Below, one piece after another: positions 1 to 48,844 of a DNA stretch of 64,000 nt. Numbering within the stretch: the stretch's first letter is position 1; each line of letters begins with the position of its first letter. The position numbers and the translations under genes are program-made. The notes beneath the pieces were generated by a model. The model saw only the letters and a list, made by a program, of their open reading frames with translations. It did no database searches and was not told where the DNA came from. This DNA comes from Artemia franciscana (taxonomy: Eukaryota > Arthropoda > Branchiopoda > Anostraca > Artemiidae). The DNA is taken from positions 926,001-990,000 of the forward strand of contig NC_088881.1 of assembly GCF_032884065.1 (NCBI RefSeq). The letters run 5' to 3'.

Positions 1-36854
<36,854 letters not shown>

Positions 36855-37230
36855 TGTGACACCTGATATTGTAGAAGAAAAAGTTGCTCGTGAATCTATC
36901 CGTTGAAAATCCTGGTTTTTAGAGTACTAATTGAATGTAAAAGATGGGACTGAAAAGGAATAGGGTCAATGTGATACCCGGAGAAAGGACCCATGTGATA
37001 CCCTGAAAATGGACTCGAAATGATAGCCATCTCATACCCAGAAGTGTTGTTTTTAACCGGTTAGAATTGTAAGATATAATTAGCTTAAATGTCTTACGCT
37101 TGGACGATTATTTTTTCGATTCTTTAATACCATGCTATTGCTTGTTAAATCGGAAATGTCACTTGTAAATCATTTCAAGCACTGAAAAATTTGCTTCGCC
37201 ATTCTTTGACCTTTGAGAGTAAACATAATC

Positions 37231-37233
<3 letters not shown>

Positions 37234-37302
<69 letters not shown>
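37234..37302 (-). repeat. Poly(T), 69 bases
   Basis: Uninterrupted T run 380 bases after the NXF1 stop codon. If transcribed with NXF1 it lies in the 3' UTR as U69; as a minus-strand poly(A) it could be the tail of a retroinsertion, but no element body was recognised beside it. Confidence 0.95.
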
Positions 37303-37304
<2 letters not shown>

Positions 37305-38249
37305 CCTAGTAAGGCATCTTTCTATAGAATGGTATATTTAAGAGGTTTACGGGTTCGAAGTTTTAACAGTCAAAGGTAAAATCTACGTTAGTATCGGGGG
37401 ACAATATAGCCTCATATTATAGATTTATATAATCGAGTTTCTGTTTTATTTTAGATTTTTCTTTTGTCTAAGATATTTCCATAATTTATTTTTTTAGGAT
37501 CAGATGGTAAACGGATAATGTGTATTTGTATGGTCTTTTCACTTTGTGCTGTAATTCTTCAACTTTAGGATCACTAGTTTAAAGTTTTTTTTTTACTTTG
37601 CCCCCTCCCCATGCCTCAGGTCCCACTCTTAAAGTAAAATCCTACGTGCATGCCTTTACTTACTGTAGGACATGAACTGAATTCCTTCTGAATTATTACT
37701 TTTGATGGAATGCTCACTCTTAGTTTTTGCTATAAATTTCCTGTTGTTCCCCTGACTAAAGGGTCCCTTGAATTTTCAGCAAGTAGGGGAAGAGTGAATG
37801 GTAAATATATATAGAAAGGGTATTAAACTGGGTGTAAATCGGATTGAGGGGAAAAAGAAACCTGGCTTTGACTTCCTAGCTATTTATATTATTAGGCTTT
37901 CTTTATGTATTTTCAACTTCGTACATTATATATTTACTTAAAGAGAAAGCTAAACAAATATTTAGGTTAGTATTGTACATCTTGGCGATAGTACCTTTTT
38001 TTTCCTACTTTATTATTCTTTTAAATTCGAGGTGAGAGCTATTTTTCGAAAAAAAAAATGTCTGAGAGAATGAATAGGGTGTTGAATATATAATTTTCTA
38101 TGTCTCGGCTTCTTTCTAAAAGTATTTTTGGGGGTCTATGATACATTTTGTCCAAAACTATTGTGTGATCACAGGAGAGGGGATAGTTTTTTGCAAATTA
38201 GAATTTACCTCTATTTCGGGGGATGGGTTAAAAGGGGGATATAATTAAA

Positions 38250-38284
38250 AATAAAGAATGGGTTCTTAAGTTCTTACAAATAAA
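38250..38284 (+). promoter_or_regulatory. Candidate polyadenylation signals for NXF1
   Basis: Two AATAAA hexamers at 38250 and 38279. I did not see an AATAAA between the stop codon and this point. Using either would give a 3' UTR of about 1.4 kb that contains the 69-base T tract. A non-canonical signal nearer the stop codon is equally possible. Confidence 0.25.
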
Positions 38285-38999
38285 GAACTATCATTGACTT
38301 TGCAATTTATGTGTTTTAGGTTGTTGTGTAATTTATTTTCATAATGTTTTATAGTCACCAAAAATACGAACTAATATGACAAAGTGAGTAGAAGCTAGGA
38401 TGATTGGTTTCTTCTGTATAGTAATTCTTTTCATTTTCATTTTTATTTTTTATTTTTATTAATAAGACTCAGAAAAGCACCTTTCTTTGAGATTTTGAGC
38501 GCTATTACTGAGTGGCTGATAACAAAACCCCATTGAAGACATTGTTGCCTTTGAGTAAGGAAACCCTTCTTAAAGAAGGTGGAGGTTGCGATAGGCCTCA
38601 AAAGTCCATGTCTATCATGATATCTCTATGGTTCTAAGGTCAATAACCTGTCTACAGTTATTTTCATAATGGATGTATGGGGAGAACGCGGTAAGTCAGG
38701 TAAGGTGGTGCCCTCATCTCTCAGAAAGTCGCAGTAAATGAACATGATAAAATCAGGTGGAATAAACGAAAATTTTCTCTCAAAAGAGAATTACTATACA
38801 TGGGGATGAGTACCATTTAGAAGGGTGATAAAATAGAATATGAATATTAAGAAGATTAAAAACGCAGTTTTATGTGAATTGTCTGTTGTAGTTATTAATT
38901 TTCCACGTGTATTTCTACCAAGTGTCATTTTTTATCAAATTTTTCTTTTATGAGTTTCTTTACTGCATTAAAAATTGTCTTTTTCATGACGTCTTTATT

Positions 39000-39735
39000 A
39001 CTAATACTGCTAGTAACAACTCACTGCAGCGCCAAGCCGCCTGAGGCAAACACAGCCACGCAAGCATCTCTTCCGTCCCAATCTGCTCAAGGCCTCACTC
39101 CAAACCATCTCTAGTAGTTCCAGTTTTCAGTAAATCCTTCCCTAGGAACTCTTCTTATCCCCTTAGGGGACAAACTGCTTTTCGTTTAGCCTTAGATTGC
39201 TGGCTGGCTAGATACTCTATACTTGCTTACTTTACTGATGGAAGCAATCAGGCGGTCCTACCTTGCCCTTCAATGAGGATGCTAGAGACTTGTTTGGTGC
39301 ATATGGTGCGGTCTGCTTTCGAGTACTCTGCAAGTGGGAGCTGCTGGGTTGTCCATCTGTTCTAGGTCTGATTTGGCCATGTTCTACTAGTTTTCCCACT
39401 GCCCTCCTTGATGTCTCCTCTATGACCTGAGGCGCTCAGCTAGAAGAATTTGACATCGCAAGTTCTCTGATGCTTCTGTAAGACATGCCCTAACCATTTC
39501 AGTCGGTATTCCTTTATTGTGAGGGCAACGATTCTCTTGACACCACACATTCATTGCATATCCACGTTGGATATTTGGTCACGCAGATATATCCTGAAGA
39601 TATTTCACAGACAGATATGCTCGAATACATTTTGCGCGTATTCATGCAGTTACTTCACCGACCATGTTACGCATCCGTACAGAACCAAAGGTCTAATATA
39701 TAGCAAAATTCTTGTTATTTTCAGTCGCTTCTAAA
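39000..39735 (-). mobile_element. LINE C-terminal fragments (family A tail plus a second RTE-like remnant)
   Basis: 39005-39195 is the family A 3' end, inverted: the tail complement (TACTGCTAGTAACAACTCAC), then TGCAGCGCCAAGCCGCCTGA and GGCAAACACAGCCACGC. 39200-39735 reads, with stops, like another LINE C-terminus (block with EMVRACLTEASENLRCQ, equivalent to KWLGHVLRK..). Both are on the minus strand and decayed. Confidence 0.6.
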
Positions 39736-39739
39736 ATTT

Positions 39740-40500
39740 TTCTTGTCCATTAATCTTTTAGGTTTGGAAGGACATATTAGAGGAAAGACAAGCCTATACC
39801 AGGAGCCTCTTGTCTTATCGCAGATATCGCTACTTAATTAACTTAGTTTGTGACCAAAGGCTCATACTAATATGATGAAATGTTAAATGGGAGTTCTGAC
39901 AGAATCAGACTGAATCCAATAACTCATTTACTGCTAAAAGTCCATGTTGTATATTGTGTATATTAAACATGACAGATAAATTCATTTCAATGTTTATATG
40001 CTAAAAATTTTCTAGTCCGGACAAAATTTGATTACATTGGACCAGTACTTCTACTGCTGAAGGCTCATCATAGTACATAAAAATGCTGAAGGCTCATGAT
40101 AATAAACTAACGATTGCTTTAGCTTGAACAAAACCTGATTAATCCGGGCAAGCTTTTTTACTGCTTAAGACTGTTGATAATACATTGAAAATGAAAGTTA
40201 TTTTTAATGTATTTTTAGATGAAGATTTAATGCTTCATTGAATAATTTACTGTTGTAGATGATAAATCTTCAGCACTAAGTTATTTTACTGCCGAAAAAT
40301 AATTGATGATAATATGCTAACAATGACCCAAGTTTGAACAAAATCTTATCAAATTGGGGAAGATATTTTACTGCAGAAATCACAGGACAATGTATGTAAA
40401 TTCGGGCTAACCCCGATGTGTGTAAATGAGTAAATATCGGACCAAGACCTAAGACAAGATTGAATCCCGCTGAAAAGCACAACGCTGAAATCATATTTTA
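39740..40500. repeat. Diverged tandem repeat of roughly 85-130 bp units
   Basis: A block TTTTACTGC followed by a CTGAAGGCTCATGATAATA-like phrase recurs near 40047, 40153, 40281 and 40365, each preceded by a TTGAACAAAA.CTTATTAAAT-like phrase. Very decayed. Nothing else recognised. Confidence 0.5.
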
Positions 40501-40949
40501 ATTATAAATGATCAAAATTTTCTGCCTCATGCCTAGTGTTTATTAGTGTCAATAGTTCAATATGTTGAGTTACCTAATAATATTAAGTAGCTCAAAATAT
40601 TTGAGCATTGAAGAGGACATATCATGTCCTCTTCTTGTACCCACTTGTTAATGAGCCCTTGTCAATGAGCAAAGGGGTCCCTGAATCCATATTTTGACTT
40701 TGTCTGTGCTGTCCATGTAATCCCCGAAAACCAATCTTGTTGTTACGAAGATGGAAGTTCAAAGTATACGAAGATCAATTATGCCGCATTTAAAAGTACA
40801 TAAATGGAATTGTTGTGGTTTCGAAGAAAATGTATGGCGTGGTTTCTTCAATTATTCTTCTAAGGAAGGCGAGGTATATTCAAATGGTCTTATCACAGGT
40901 AGCGTCGTTTTTTCTTGTTTTTTTTAGACCAGTGCACTTCGTATCGAAG

Positions 40950-42960
40950 GAGTTGTCGGAGCAACTTCGAAAAGGGCTTATTCAATTGGAAACTGAAAGG
41001 GCTAGTGCCCGTTTTAACGGTTGAAAGTGATCAGAGGGCAACAAATCCCCCTCTCACACCCAGCATTTCTCCAAACATATCCGATCAAAATTTTTAGATA
41101 ACCATTTTGTTCAACGTGGTTTAAAAGTCCGGAAATTTAAAGGGATGGCTGTATGAACCTTAGAGGAGGCTCATTTGGATGAAAATTGGAAGTTCTAGTT
41201 CCCTTTTAAGAGTTAAAAGTGACGGAGGGCATTTAGCCCCCTCCCCCTACTGCCCTTCTTTTCACCAAACGAATCTGATTGAAATTGTGAAATAGGGATT
41301 TTGTTCAAAGTAATCCAAAGAACATATATCAATGTCCCTAGAGTTGACACAACCAACCAGTGCGCTCGGGATAGGGTTGTTAGTCATTTCCTGGGGGTAT
41401 GTAAGGTTTCTATGTAATGGGAGGTCGTATAAACTTCAGATGTGGCTCTTTTGACTTGAAATTGGAAGCAATAGTTCCTTTTTTAAGAGTCAAAAGTGAT
41501 TTGAGGGCAAAGGAGTAGCTCCAGCATTTTTAGTTGAGGAGGGGGGTCGAGAGGCGTCCACATCCGGATAGACAAGGGATATAGACTATATAATAGTTAC
41601 TTTCTCCAAATTACTGAGGGGCGGTAAATTCCCCCCCCCCCGCAACGAGGCCCTGTTCGAAAGCCACCAGCCCCCTCCCCCCATCCACTCCCATCATTTC
41701 TCCAAGACATCCAGTCAAAATTTGGAGATAGTAATTTTGTTCATCATAGTTGTAGGGTCTGGAAATTACGTCTTTGAGGAAAACAACGCCTCTCCCATAG
41801 CTCTCAGGGCAAGGGTTGTAAATAATTTCCTGGGGGCATATAAGGTTTTTATAGGAAGGATGGTCATATATACTTTGGAGCGGACTCATTGGAATGGTAA
41901 TTGGAATTAGTAGTGCTCTTTGTAAGCGTAAAAATATCGGAATGTAGTTACCCTCTCCCCTCTACACACACACGTCGTGTTTTACCGAAATACATCCAAT
42001 AGAAATTTTGAGACAGTAATTTTATTTAAAATAGTCCAAAGATTATATGACACGGCTTCTGGGGCTGATACACCAACAGTGGCGCCTGAGGCAGGGGATT
42101 AATTTGCTATGGCGCAGGGAGGGGAAGCTAATGCCCCCTCCAGACCCAAGTTTGCCCCCCAGCTGAAATTTAGTTTCTGCAAAAAAATCTTGCAAAAATC
42201 AAGATAAGTCTGTATAATTCAAGTATCCAGAGAAACAGGTCAGTTTTCTTTAGTATATCTTTGCCTTTATGGTAATGCATGACCCGTTTTTCAGTTTTCA
42301 TTGTCATTTTCACTTGATTTGGAAAAATTGGCTCCAATTTCCCCCCCCCAGGATTTTGACGAAATTACGCCACTAGCTTTGGGACGATGGTTGTAAGTTA
42401 TGCCTTTGCAGCATCTAAGGTTGTTATGGAAGGGGGTTGTTTAAACTTTAGAGAGGTGGTTCATTTGGTTGAAATTGGAAGTTTGTCAAACTTTTAAGAG
42501 TCAAAAGCGATGGAGGTCAGCCAGTCTCCCCCCCCCCCCAGCCATCCACACCAAACCCATCAACTTGAAATTGTACGATGGCTATTTTGTTTAAAATAGT
42601 CCAAAGAACATATGATAATGCCTCCCGGGGTGACACAACCCCAAGCGCCCCGGGATAAGGGTTTTAAGTTATGCCCTGGGGGCATGTAAGGTTTTGGAAT
42701 GGGTGTTGGAATAAAGATTCGGTGGGTCTCATTTGATTTGAAATTGGGAGTTATAGCGGTCATTTTTAGAGTCAAAGTGATTTCAGAGCAACCTACACCT
42801 CCCCCTTCCTGATGCCAATGATTTCCCAAAACAAACATCAAACAAAGCTTTGAGACATCACACTTTTTTCTGTATTGTCCAAAAGATTAGTAATTATGCG
42901 TTTGGGGATTTCAACATCCCTCCCCTGGCCTCAGGGGGGATGATAGATCATATGAAAACA
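40950..42960 (+). repeat. Decayed array with period near 285 bp
   Basis: The phrase TTTTGTTCAA/TTTTATTTAAAATAGTCC plus AAAG recurs at about 41106, 41300, 41732, 42018, 42582 and 42862; several spacings are near 280-290 or twice that. Each unit has GAGGCTCATTTGGATGAAAA-like, AAGAGTCAAAAGTGAT-like and C-rich parts, and 'GGGATAAGGGTTGTAAGT'-like text before GGCATGTAAGGTTTT. Related to, but distinct from, repeat C. No open reading frame across units. Confidence 0.7.
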
Positions 42961-43802
42961 AAGGGAATGTAAAGAAAGTGGAGGAAGCAATAAAACATGA
43001 ACTAAGGAGGTGTGATTGGAGGCCAGGGATAAAATTAATGAGGATCTGGAAGATGCAGCTAGATGGCATATAGTAAAATATTATACTGACATGTTAATAA
43101 CTTGAGAGGGAGTAGTCATTCCGAACTTGTCCCAGTTAAGAAAAGGAAGAGGGCTACAATTAGTGATAGTGAAGAAGTTAAAGAGAGATGGACGGAACAT
43201 ATTGAGAATGTGCTAAACCGAGAAACAGTTGCAGGAAAAGATATAAAGGAGAATGAAAAAGTTTGTGATACCTTGGATGTGAAGGAAGATTTGTTTTGTA
43301 AGGAAGAATTAGCGACAGTACTAAAAGGATTAAAAAATATTAAGGCTCTAGATGCTGAGAGTGTGGTAACTGTGTTTTTTTAAATATGGTGGCTCTGAGG
43401 TTAGAATTAAGCTACTGAAGAATATGAATATGATTTTTGAAAAAGGGGAAGTACCTAAAGATTTTAGGAAAACCTTATTTACATCACTGTACAGGAATGG
43501 TGATAAGAGTGAGTGTCTTAATTATCGAGTTGCAAATTACTTAGTAATATGATACTTCTTAGACTGAGAGATGCTGTAGACAAAATTTTAAGAGAAGAAC
43601 AGTGCAGGTTTAGAAAAGGTAAAGGAAGTGTCGACCAAATTTTTACTCTTAGGCTAATTTGCGAGAAGTGCTTTAGTTGTCAAACACCTTTGGTTCTTAA
43701 TTTTATAAATTATAAGCAAGGGCTCGATTATGTTGATAGAAGAGCTTTAGCAAAGGTCTTATCCTTGTATTATATAACAGACAATTACTTTCAAATGATT
43801 AG

Positions 43803-43985
43803 CAGGTCGTCCTTGTCTGGGTTGGGAGGATGTCATAAATAAAGATTTAAAGGAAATGGGAACTTCCTGGGAGGGTGTAAAGAGGGAGGCTTTAAATAGA
43901 TTAGGTTGGAGGAGGAGCGTGCGTAGCTGTGTTGGCCTCAGGCGGCTTGGTGCTGCAGTGAGTTATTAGTAATAGTTGTAGTAGT
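43803..43985 (+). mobile_element. Family A 3' fragment inserted into the family A copy
   Basis: About 180 bases: AGCAGGTCGTCCTTGTCTGG through GAGGAGCGTGCGTAGCTG and CAGTGAGTTATTAGTAATAG, then TTGTAGTAG. The host RT should read GATTAG then TGCTAT.TACGAGA; it is split exactly there and resumes after the insert tail. Confidence 0.85.
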
Positions 43986-44514
43986 GCTATTTACGAGAGT
44001 AACACTACTGTGGTTAACGTTGGAAATGAGGTTAGCAGCTTGTTTGTACTAAATCAGGAGTTAAGCAGGATTTTTTTCTATTCCCCTCTATATGGATCTT
44101 TTTGATAGACTTTGTCTTAAGGAGCACAGGAAAGGCAATGGGAGACCATGGAATCAAATGGGTAAAAAAAATCCCCTAGACTCAGGTTATGCTGATGATT
44201 TAAGCATCGTAGAAGAAAGTGTGAGCAAAATGAATAATTTTTGGAGGTTTTATGAGTTCAAGGTACTAGAATAGGTTTGAAAATTAATGGTGAGTTACTA
44301 AGGCTATGAATAAGTTAAGATGAAAAGGTGATGTTGGGTAACGAAAAGATTGATCAGGTATGCAGCTCCACTTACCTTGGTAGTATTGTTGGTAAACTCG
44401 GTTGGAGCGTTGAAGATGTTAAAAGTAGAATAGTCGAGGCTCAAGAAGTTTTTTCACAGTTAAAAAGAGTTTGGAAGAATAGGAAGATAAGTCTGCAGAC
44501 CAAAATTAGAATAT

Positions 44515-46536
44515 AGACACTTTTCATTGTTTTAACATTATTAATGATCTTGATTCAAGAGGCATAAGAGATTACCTTCGGTATGCTCCAAGCCACTCAG
44601 GTTTAACTGGTAACCACCAGGCGGATTAAATTACAAAAAAATGCTTTAAATATTGACCAGCCAAGTGACAGACCGATCCCCATTAGAGACATACACCGCT
44701 GGAAATTATTAGAGGTATTATCAAATAAGAATACTTACTTGTGCTTGGGTCACGTTCTAGCCTTGTCCAGACCCATCGTGGCATCCAGAATCTGCCGACA
44801 AGCGTCCTTCTATTGTTCTTTTTCACGCGCGACTGGCTCGATCAACTGAATCCATTGTCTATTCCAGCGATACCCATGCTTCTTGAAACCTCCTATTGGC
44901 TCGAGGTTGGCTCTAACTGTCGATAACTTTGTCTTTTTCTGTCCTCTGAGCTTCTTCTTCTAGTGCGTAAGGAGTTGGCATTTCAAGCACCGTTTGCTGA
45001 ACGAGTCCTCCGGTCGGCGCAGTGTATGCCCTAATCACCGTAGTCACCTCGCTTTGACAGCATCTGAGACAAGTGGTATATCACCACGTCTTCTTCTGAT
45101 GACATCATTAGAGACGTGGTCAGAGACGCAGGCCAAGAATACAGCACAGACACTTGTGGCGGAAGACGTTCAGGTCGTTAGCTTCCCCAGCTCTGAGTGG
45201 CCACGTTTTGCAACCATAAAGAAGTACAGAGAGGACCAACGTGCTATATATCTGGAGCTTTGTTTGAAGGGAGATTTCGTTTCGTAGCCAAAGACACTTC
45301 CGAAGCTGAACTAATGCTGCCCAGGCTGGGTAGATGCGGCTTTGTATTTCATTTAGAGCTTCGCCCTTGGGATTTATTAGTTAACCTAAATATTTGAAAT
45401 TCTGGACCTCCTTGACTGGGACGCTTTTTAATGTGATCGGAGTTTCATCTAGCCCAGAGGCGCGAATTGATTTTCTTTTCGATTGGCTGATCTTTGGTCC
45501 AATAGCAAGGGATCCAGAAACAATGTCGTCTATCATGACCTGTGCTTCTGTTACAGACTCAGCCAAAATATCTACGTTATCGGCGTAATCAAGGTCTGTT
45601 ATTGATTGTGTTGGACTGATTCCCACACCTTTGTATTTTCAAAGGATCTTCATGCTCTGTTCGATGACAACGTTAAATCAAATAGGCAATAGGGCATAAC
45701 CCTGTCGCACTCCTTCGTCAATTGATAGTCCCTTAGAGATTTCTTCGTCTGATCTTACAAATTTCCTCGTTCCCTCATAATAAGGCATAATTAAACGGAT
45801 AATTTTTTCCGGCAATCCATCATTCATCATTGCATCCCAGATAGCGTTTCTCTTCACCGAGTCAAACGTCGTTACAAAGTCGATAAAGACTTGTTTCCAG
45901 TTGGTGTATAAAGCGGTGTTCCAAGATCTATCTCAGGCTAAAAATGTGATCACAGCATCCCATACCAGAACTGAGTCCTGCTTGATATGGCTTCTTCCGA
46001 CCGCTCCTTATATATAGTCTGACCGTAAATAAGAATGATCCAATTTTATCTCCCTTCCCCAATAAGTACCTTTCTAAAAATTATCATAGAATTCGGTCTG
46101 GCTCAAAAGGACTAAATTTTCAGGCATTCTAATATTAGTTCCGTAATTCAATTGACTCAGTTCCCTCTTCCTCTATCTGCAGGGACTGTAATATAAAAAA
46201 ATGAAACAATTGGCCATTGCCAATTTGAATGTAATATACTGACGTCTGAACAATATACCTTACAATGTAAACTGTTGAAGTGCTTCAAACACCACAAAAT
46301 TTTAGTATCAGCTAGGAGTCTCTCTGACTATACCCGCACACATAGCTGAGAACTCAATATTTATCCTCTTATGTTTCAACTCCCAGAATCAAAACATTTA
46401 CTGACAGAAATCTGAGCAGATTCAAAATAAATAAGAAGCAACCAATTCATAAGCTTTGTTTATCTCACAGAGTGAATCAAACAGAAAAAGGCTATATAGT
46501 CTCGACTGAAAAGCCCCCGTTCGCTGAAACAGAAGA
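44515..46536 (+). mobile_element. Jockey-like LINE 3' fragment (RNase H and C-terminus), with TSD AGAATAT, itself interrupted
   Basis: 44515-44732 reads RYAPSHSGLTGNHQAD, an RNase H motif block, and SDRPIPIRDIHRWKLLEVL. It resumes at 46027 with the C-terminal region: HRIRSGSKGLNF and the Cys/His block ETIGHCQFECNI, then CKLLKCFKH. Frames are partly broken. Flanks carry AGAATAT at 44508-44514 and 46537-46543. The 1.3 kb between the two parts is an inverted RTE-like element (44733-46026). Confidence 0.8.
44733..46026 (-). mobile_element. RTE-like LINE family B, with 10-bp TSD AAATAAGAAT
   Basis: Minus-strand RT: TNWKQVFIDFVTTFDSVKRN (motif A), GVRQGYALLP (motif B), TDLDYADNVDILAESVTEAQ (motif C, second Asp replaced by Asn). 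Then KSIRASGLDETPITLKSVPV and FKYLG, and a C-terminal block with ARWLRWLGHTLRRPEDSFSK near 45070. A few stops. AAATAAGAAT occurs at 44723-44732 and 46027-46036. Cutting the insert out rejoins the Jockey-like frame as LSNKNDPILSPFPNKY. The family differs from A in sequence and in lacking the TAG tail. Confidence 0.85.
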
Positions 46537-47035
46537 AGAATATTGGAAGGTACGTTGATGCCAGAAGAAGACAATGGTCAAGTATGGCTCTGAAGTAGGG
46601 TTGCTCAAAAAAGCAGATGTAGATTTACTAGTTGTTTTCCAGAGAAATTCCTTACGGGTTGTTCTGAATACCCGGCTTACTGACCGTAATTCAAACAGTA
46701 GGTTGTACGAATAATGTGGTTCAATCCAGCTTTCTAGGGCTATAATGACAAAAAGGTTGAGATGGCTAGGGCACGTTCAATGGGTGACGGATGATAGATT
46801 GCCAAAGATTGTCATTTTCGGCCAACCGTCTATGGCTAAACGGAAAGCAGGTCGTCCTCGCTCGGGGTGGGATCATGTCACAAAAAAGATTTAAAGTCAA
46901 TGGGAACTTCCTGGGAAGTTGTAAAAAGGGAGGCTTTAAAATAGATTGGGATAGAGGAAAGTGTTTGTAGCTGTGTTGGTCTCAGGTGGTTCGTTGCTAC
47001 TTTGAGTTGTTAATAGTAATAGCAGTAGTATTGAG

Positions 47036-47945
47036 TACAAAGAACACTTAAGGGTCATATTAATATTTTTAACATTTTTAGCATAATGACAGATATGCAA
47101 ACTTTTGACGCTCAGTCTTTGGCAGAACCCTAAGAACTACAATCATAGTTGAATTGATTGTATATTGATGTCAATGCAAATAAAGTACCAAAGGCTACTC
47201 AAAAGATGCCCAACAGGACTGTACTAAAAATTTAAAAAATGTGTCTCAAAGTTATTCTTAATTTTGGTAATGTGTGATTGAAGATATCTCTGCTGTATTT
47301 ATCAAAATTTTATTCTTGTTTCTTAGATAACGTTTTTAAAATATCTTACATATATAAATGGGGAGTGATCACAAAGAAATGTTACAAAAAATCGCTTTGC
47401 TGGACATCTGGATTGTGTACATTTTGCCAGCAATTCGAACGCAATTATAATTCAAATCTAAAATTTGCGTGATTCTCAGATCACACTCTCGGCAATACAC
47501 GGCAACTCTCTGGAATTCGAGAATGAAGAAACTGAAGAAAACTAGCTCATAGCCTATTCATAGCCTATTTGCTAGAAATAAAAAGCAACATTTTGCTAAT
47601 TTTGATTTTCTTTTGTTTATTGATTTAATGGTTAATATTAAGGTACTTAAGCTATTTTTATTCTCTTCTTTTAATCTTATGACTGGTAGCATGGGATTTC
47701 TTTTTCCTGGCTTCTCTGTAGTGCTTGGAAAGCCATTAAAATGTTTAACCCCCCTGATTCAAGAGGAACAGACTCATCTGATGTTTTTACAGGTGAGGAC
47801 AGTATCATAAAAGTTTGTTTGACAACATGGGGTAGCCTGGTCCCCTTAATCAACCACTGGGTGGGATTATGAAAGAAATTAGCCTATGCTGGTAATAAAG
47901 TAAATTGAAGTCTGTCAATTAAACCCAATATTGGTTGAATCATCT
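47036..47945. other. Unassigned intergenic DNA
   Basis: AT-rich. 47700-47820 might belong to the Jockey-like element that follows, but this is not readable with confidence. Confidence 0.4.
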
Positions 47946-47949
47946 AATG

Positions 47950-48842
47950 GTGCTAACTGCTTTAAGATAAAAGATCAAGCAGTGCTGAACAAGGTTCTAG
48001 AAAATGGGTAACTAGGTTTTGGCTGAGGATCTAGTGTTAACAATTTCCTGTGAAAAGGATTTCTCTGTTCAAAATTAAACAGGGATTGCATTCAAATCTT
48101 CCAATGGCTACATGCCTGGAGGCCTTTTATTCTTTGATAAAGGTATTTTGACAATAGAGACTTTATTAGATGAACTGAAGGACCAAGGTTTCACAAGAGT
48201 AGGCTACTTCCGCTTGTTGGTCAATAGACATTTGACCAAGTGAATGTTGATGGTTCTACATTGCTCCCTTGCTTAAAATTCCTGAATTTATATCTACCCT
48301 AGTAATGCCAAAAAAGGTCAAGATGTATATTATCCATATCATGATCTGAAACCACTACCAAAGGCAAGGTCACACAGTAAATGTTTAGTTTTGTTCCAAG
48401 TGCTCTAAAGTGTATATTACTGCATATAGCAAGATTTTGACAATTGCCTATTGTTTCTTTATCACTTCTGAGAAATGATTTGATCAGCTCTGTTGTTAAT
48501 ATTGATATTCAGTCATCTATAAAAGTATTAGTTACAAGGGTTGAGATGGATAATCAGCCTACTCTTTCAGTTGTTAATATTTATGTAAATAAACCCTCTT
48601 TTTCCAATATTCCTACCTTCAAGAAACTATTAGACTTATCCTCAAACCAACTAATACTTGATGATTTTAATCTTCACCACCCTCTGTGGCATTCAACTCA
48701 CCCTAGAGACCCTCAATCTTTGCTTCTTTTGGATTTAATCTCTCTCAGTCAGAACTCCAACGCACTAATTACACCTAATAATTTAGAAACTTATGTGTAT
48801 TCCCTCAATGGTAAAAAATTTAGTAAAATTCTAGTTAATTGA
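47950..48842 (+). mobile_element. Jockey-like LINE: ORF1 relic and endonuclease domain
   Basis: 48444-48842 is an open stretch with the APE-type endonuclease pattern: SVVNIYVNKPSFSNIPTFKK, then LILDDFNLHHPLWHS (the usual GDFNAHHxLWGS) and LLLLDLISLSQNSNALITPN, with Asp for Gly in the GDFN box. 47950-48430 holds broken ORF1-like text (LKDQGFTRVGYFRLLVNRHL and a late Cys pair FCSKCSK). The RT does not follow: the frame ends and other repeats begin. Confidence 0.65.
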
Positions 48843-48844
48843 CT

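Larger units (their letters stand above)
36855..38999. other. NXF1 3' flank, otherwise unassigned
   Basis: Local triple repetition of a GTGATACCC-type phrase at 36970-37030 just after the stop codon. Apart from the T69 run and the AATAAA hexamers, nothing is recognised. Confidence 0.4.
42940..47035 (+). mobile_element. RTE-like LINE family A, oldest layer of a four-way nest
   Basis: Pieces of one copy lie in order: pre-RT and RT start 42940-43803 (VKERWTEHIENVLNRETVAG, EEQCRFRKGKGSVDQIFTLR), RT middle and C-terminal part 43985-44514 (GYADDLSIVEESVSKMNNF, LGNEKIDQVCSSTYLGSIVG), and the C-terminus with tail 46537-47035 (CGSIQLS, QPSMAKRKAGRPRSGWD, GAGTTGTTAATAGTAATAGC). It is interrupted by 43803-43985 and 44515-46536. 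Frames contain stops. Removing the second insert gives the family sequence AAAATTAGAATATTGGAAG, shared with the 55.9 kb copy. Confidence 0.85.

Noticed and set aside
41611..41889. Minus-strand ORF of 92 residues
   Set aside because: It lies in the 285-bp period array, is not conserved between units, and includes a homopolymer run.
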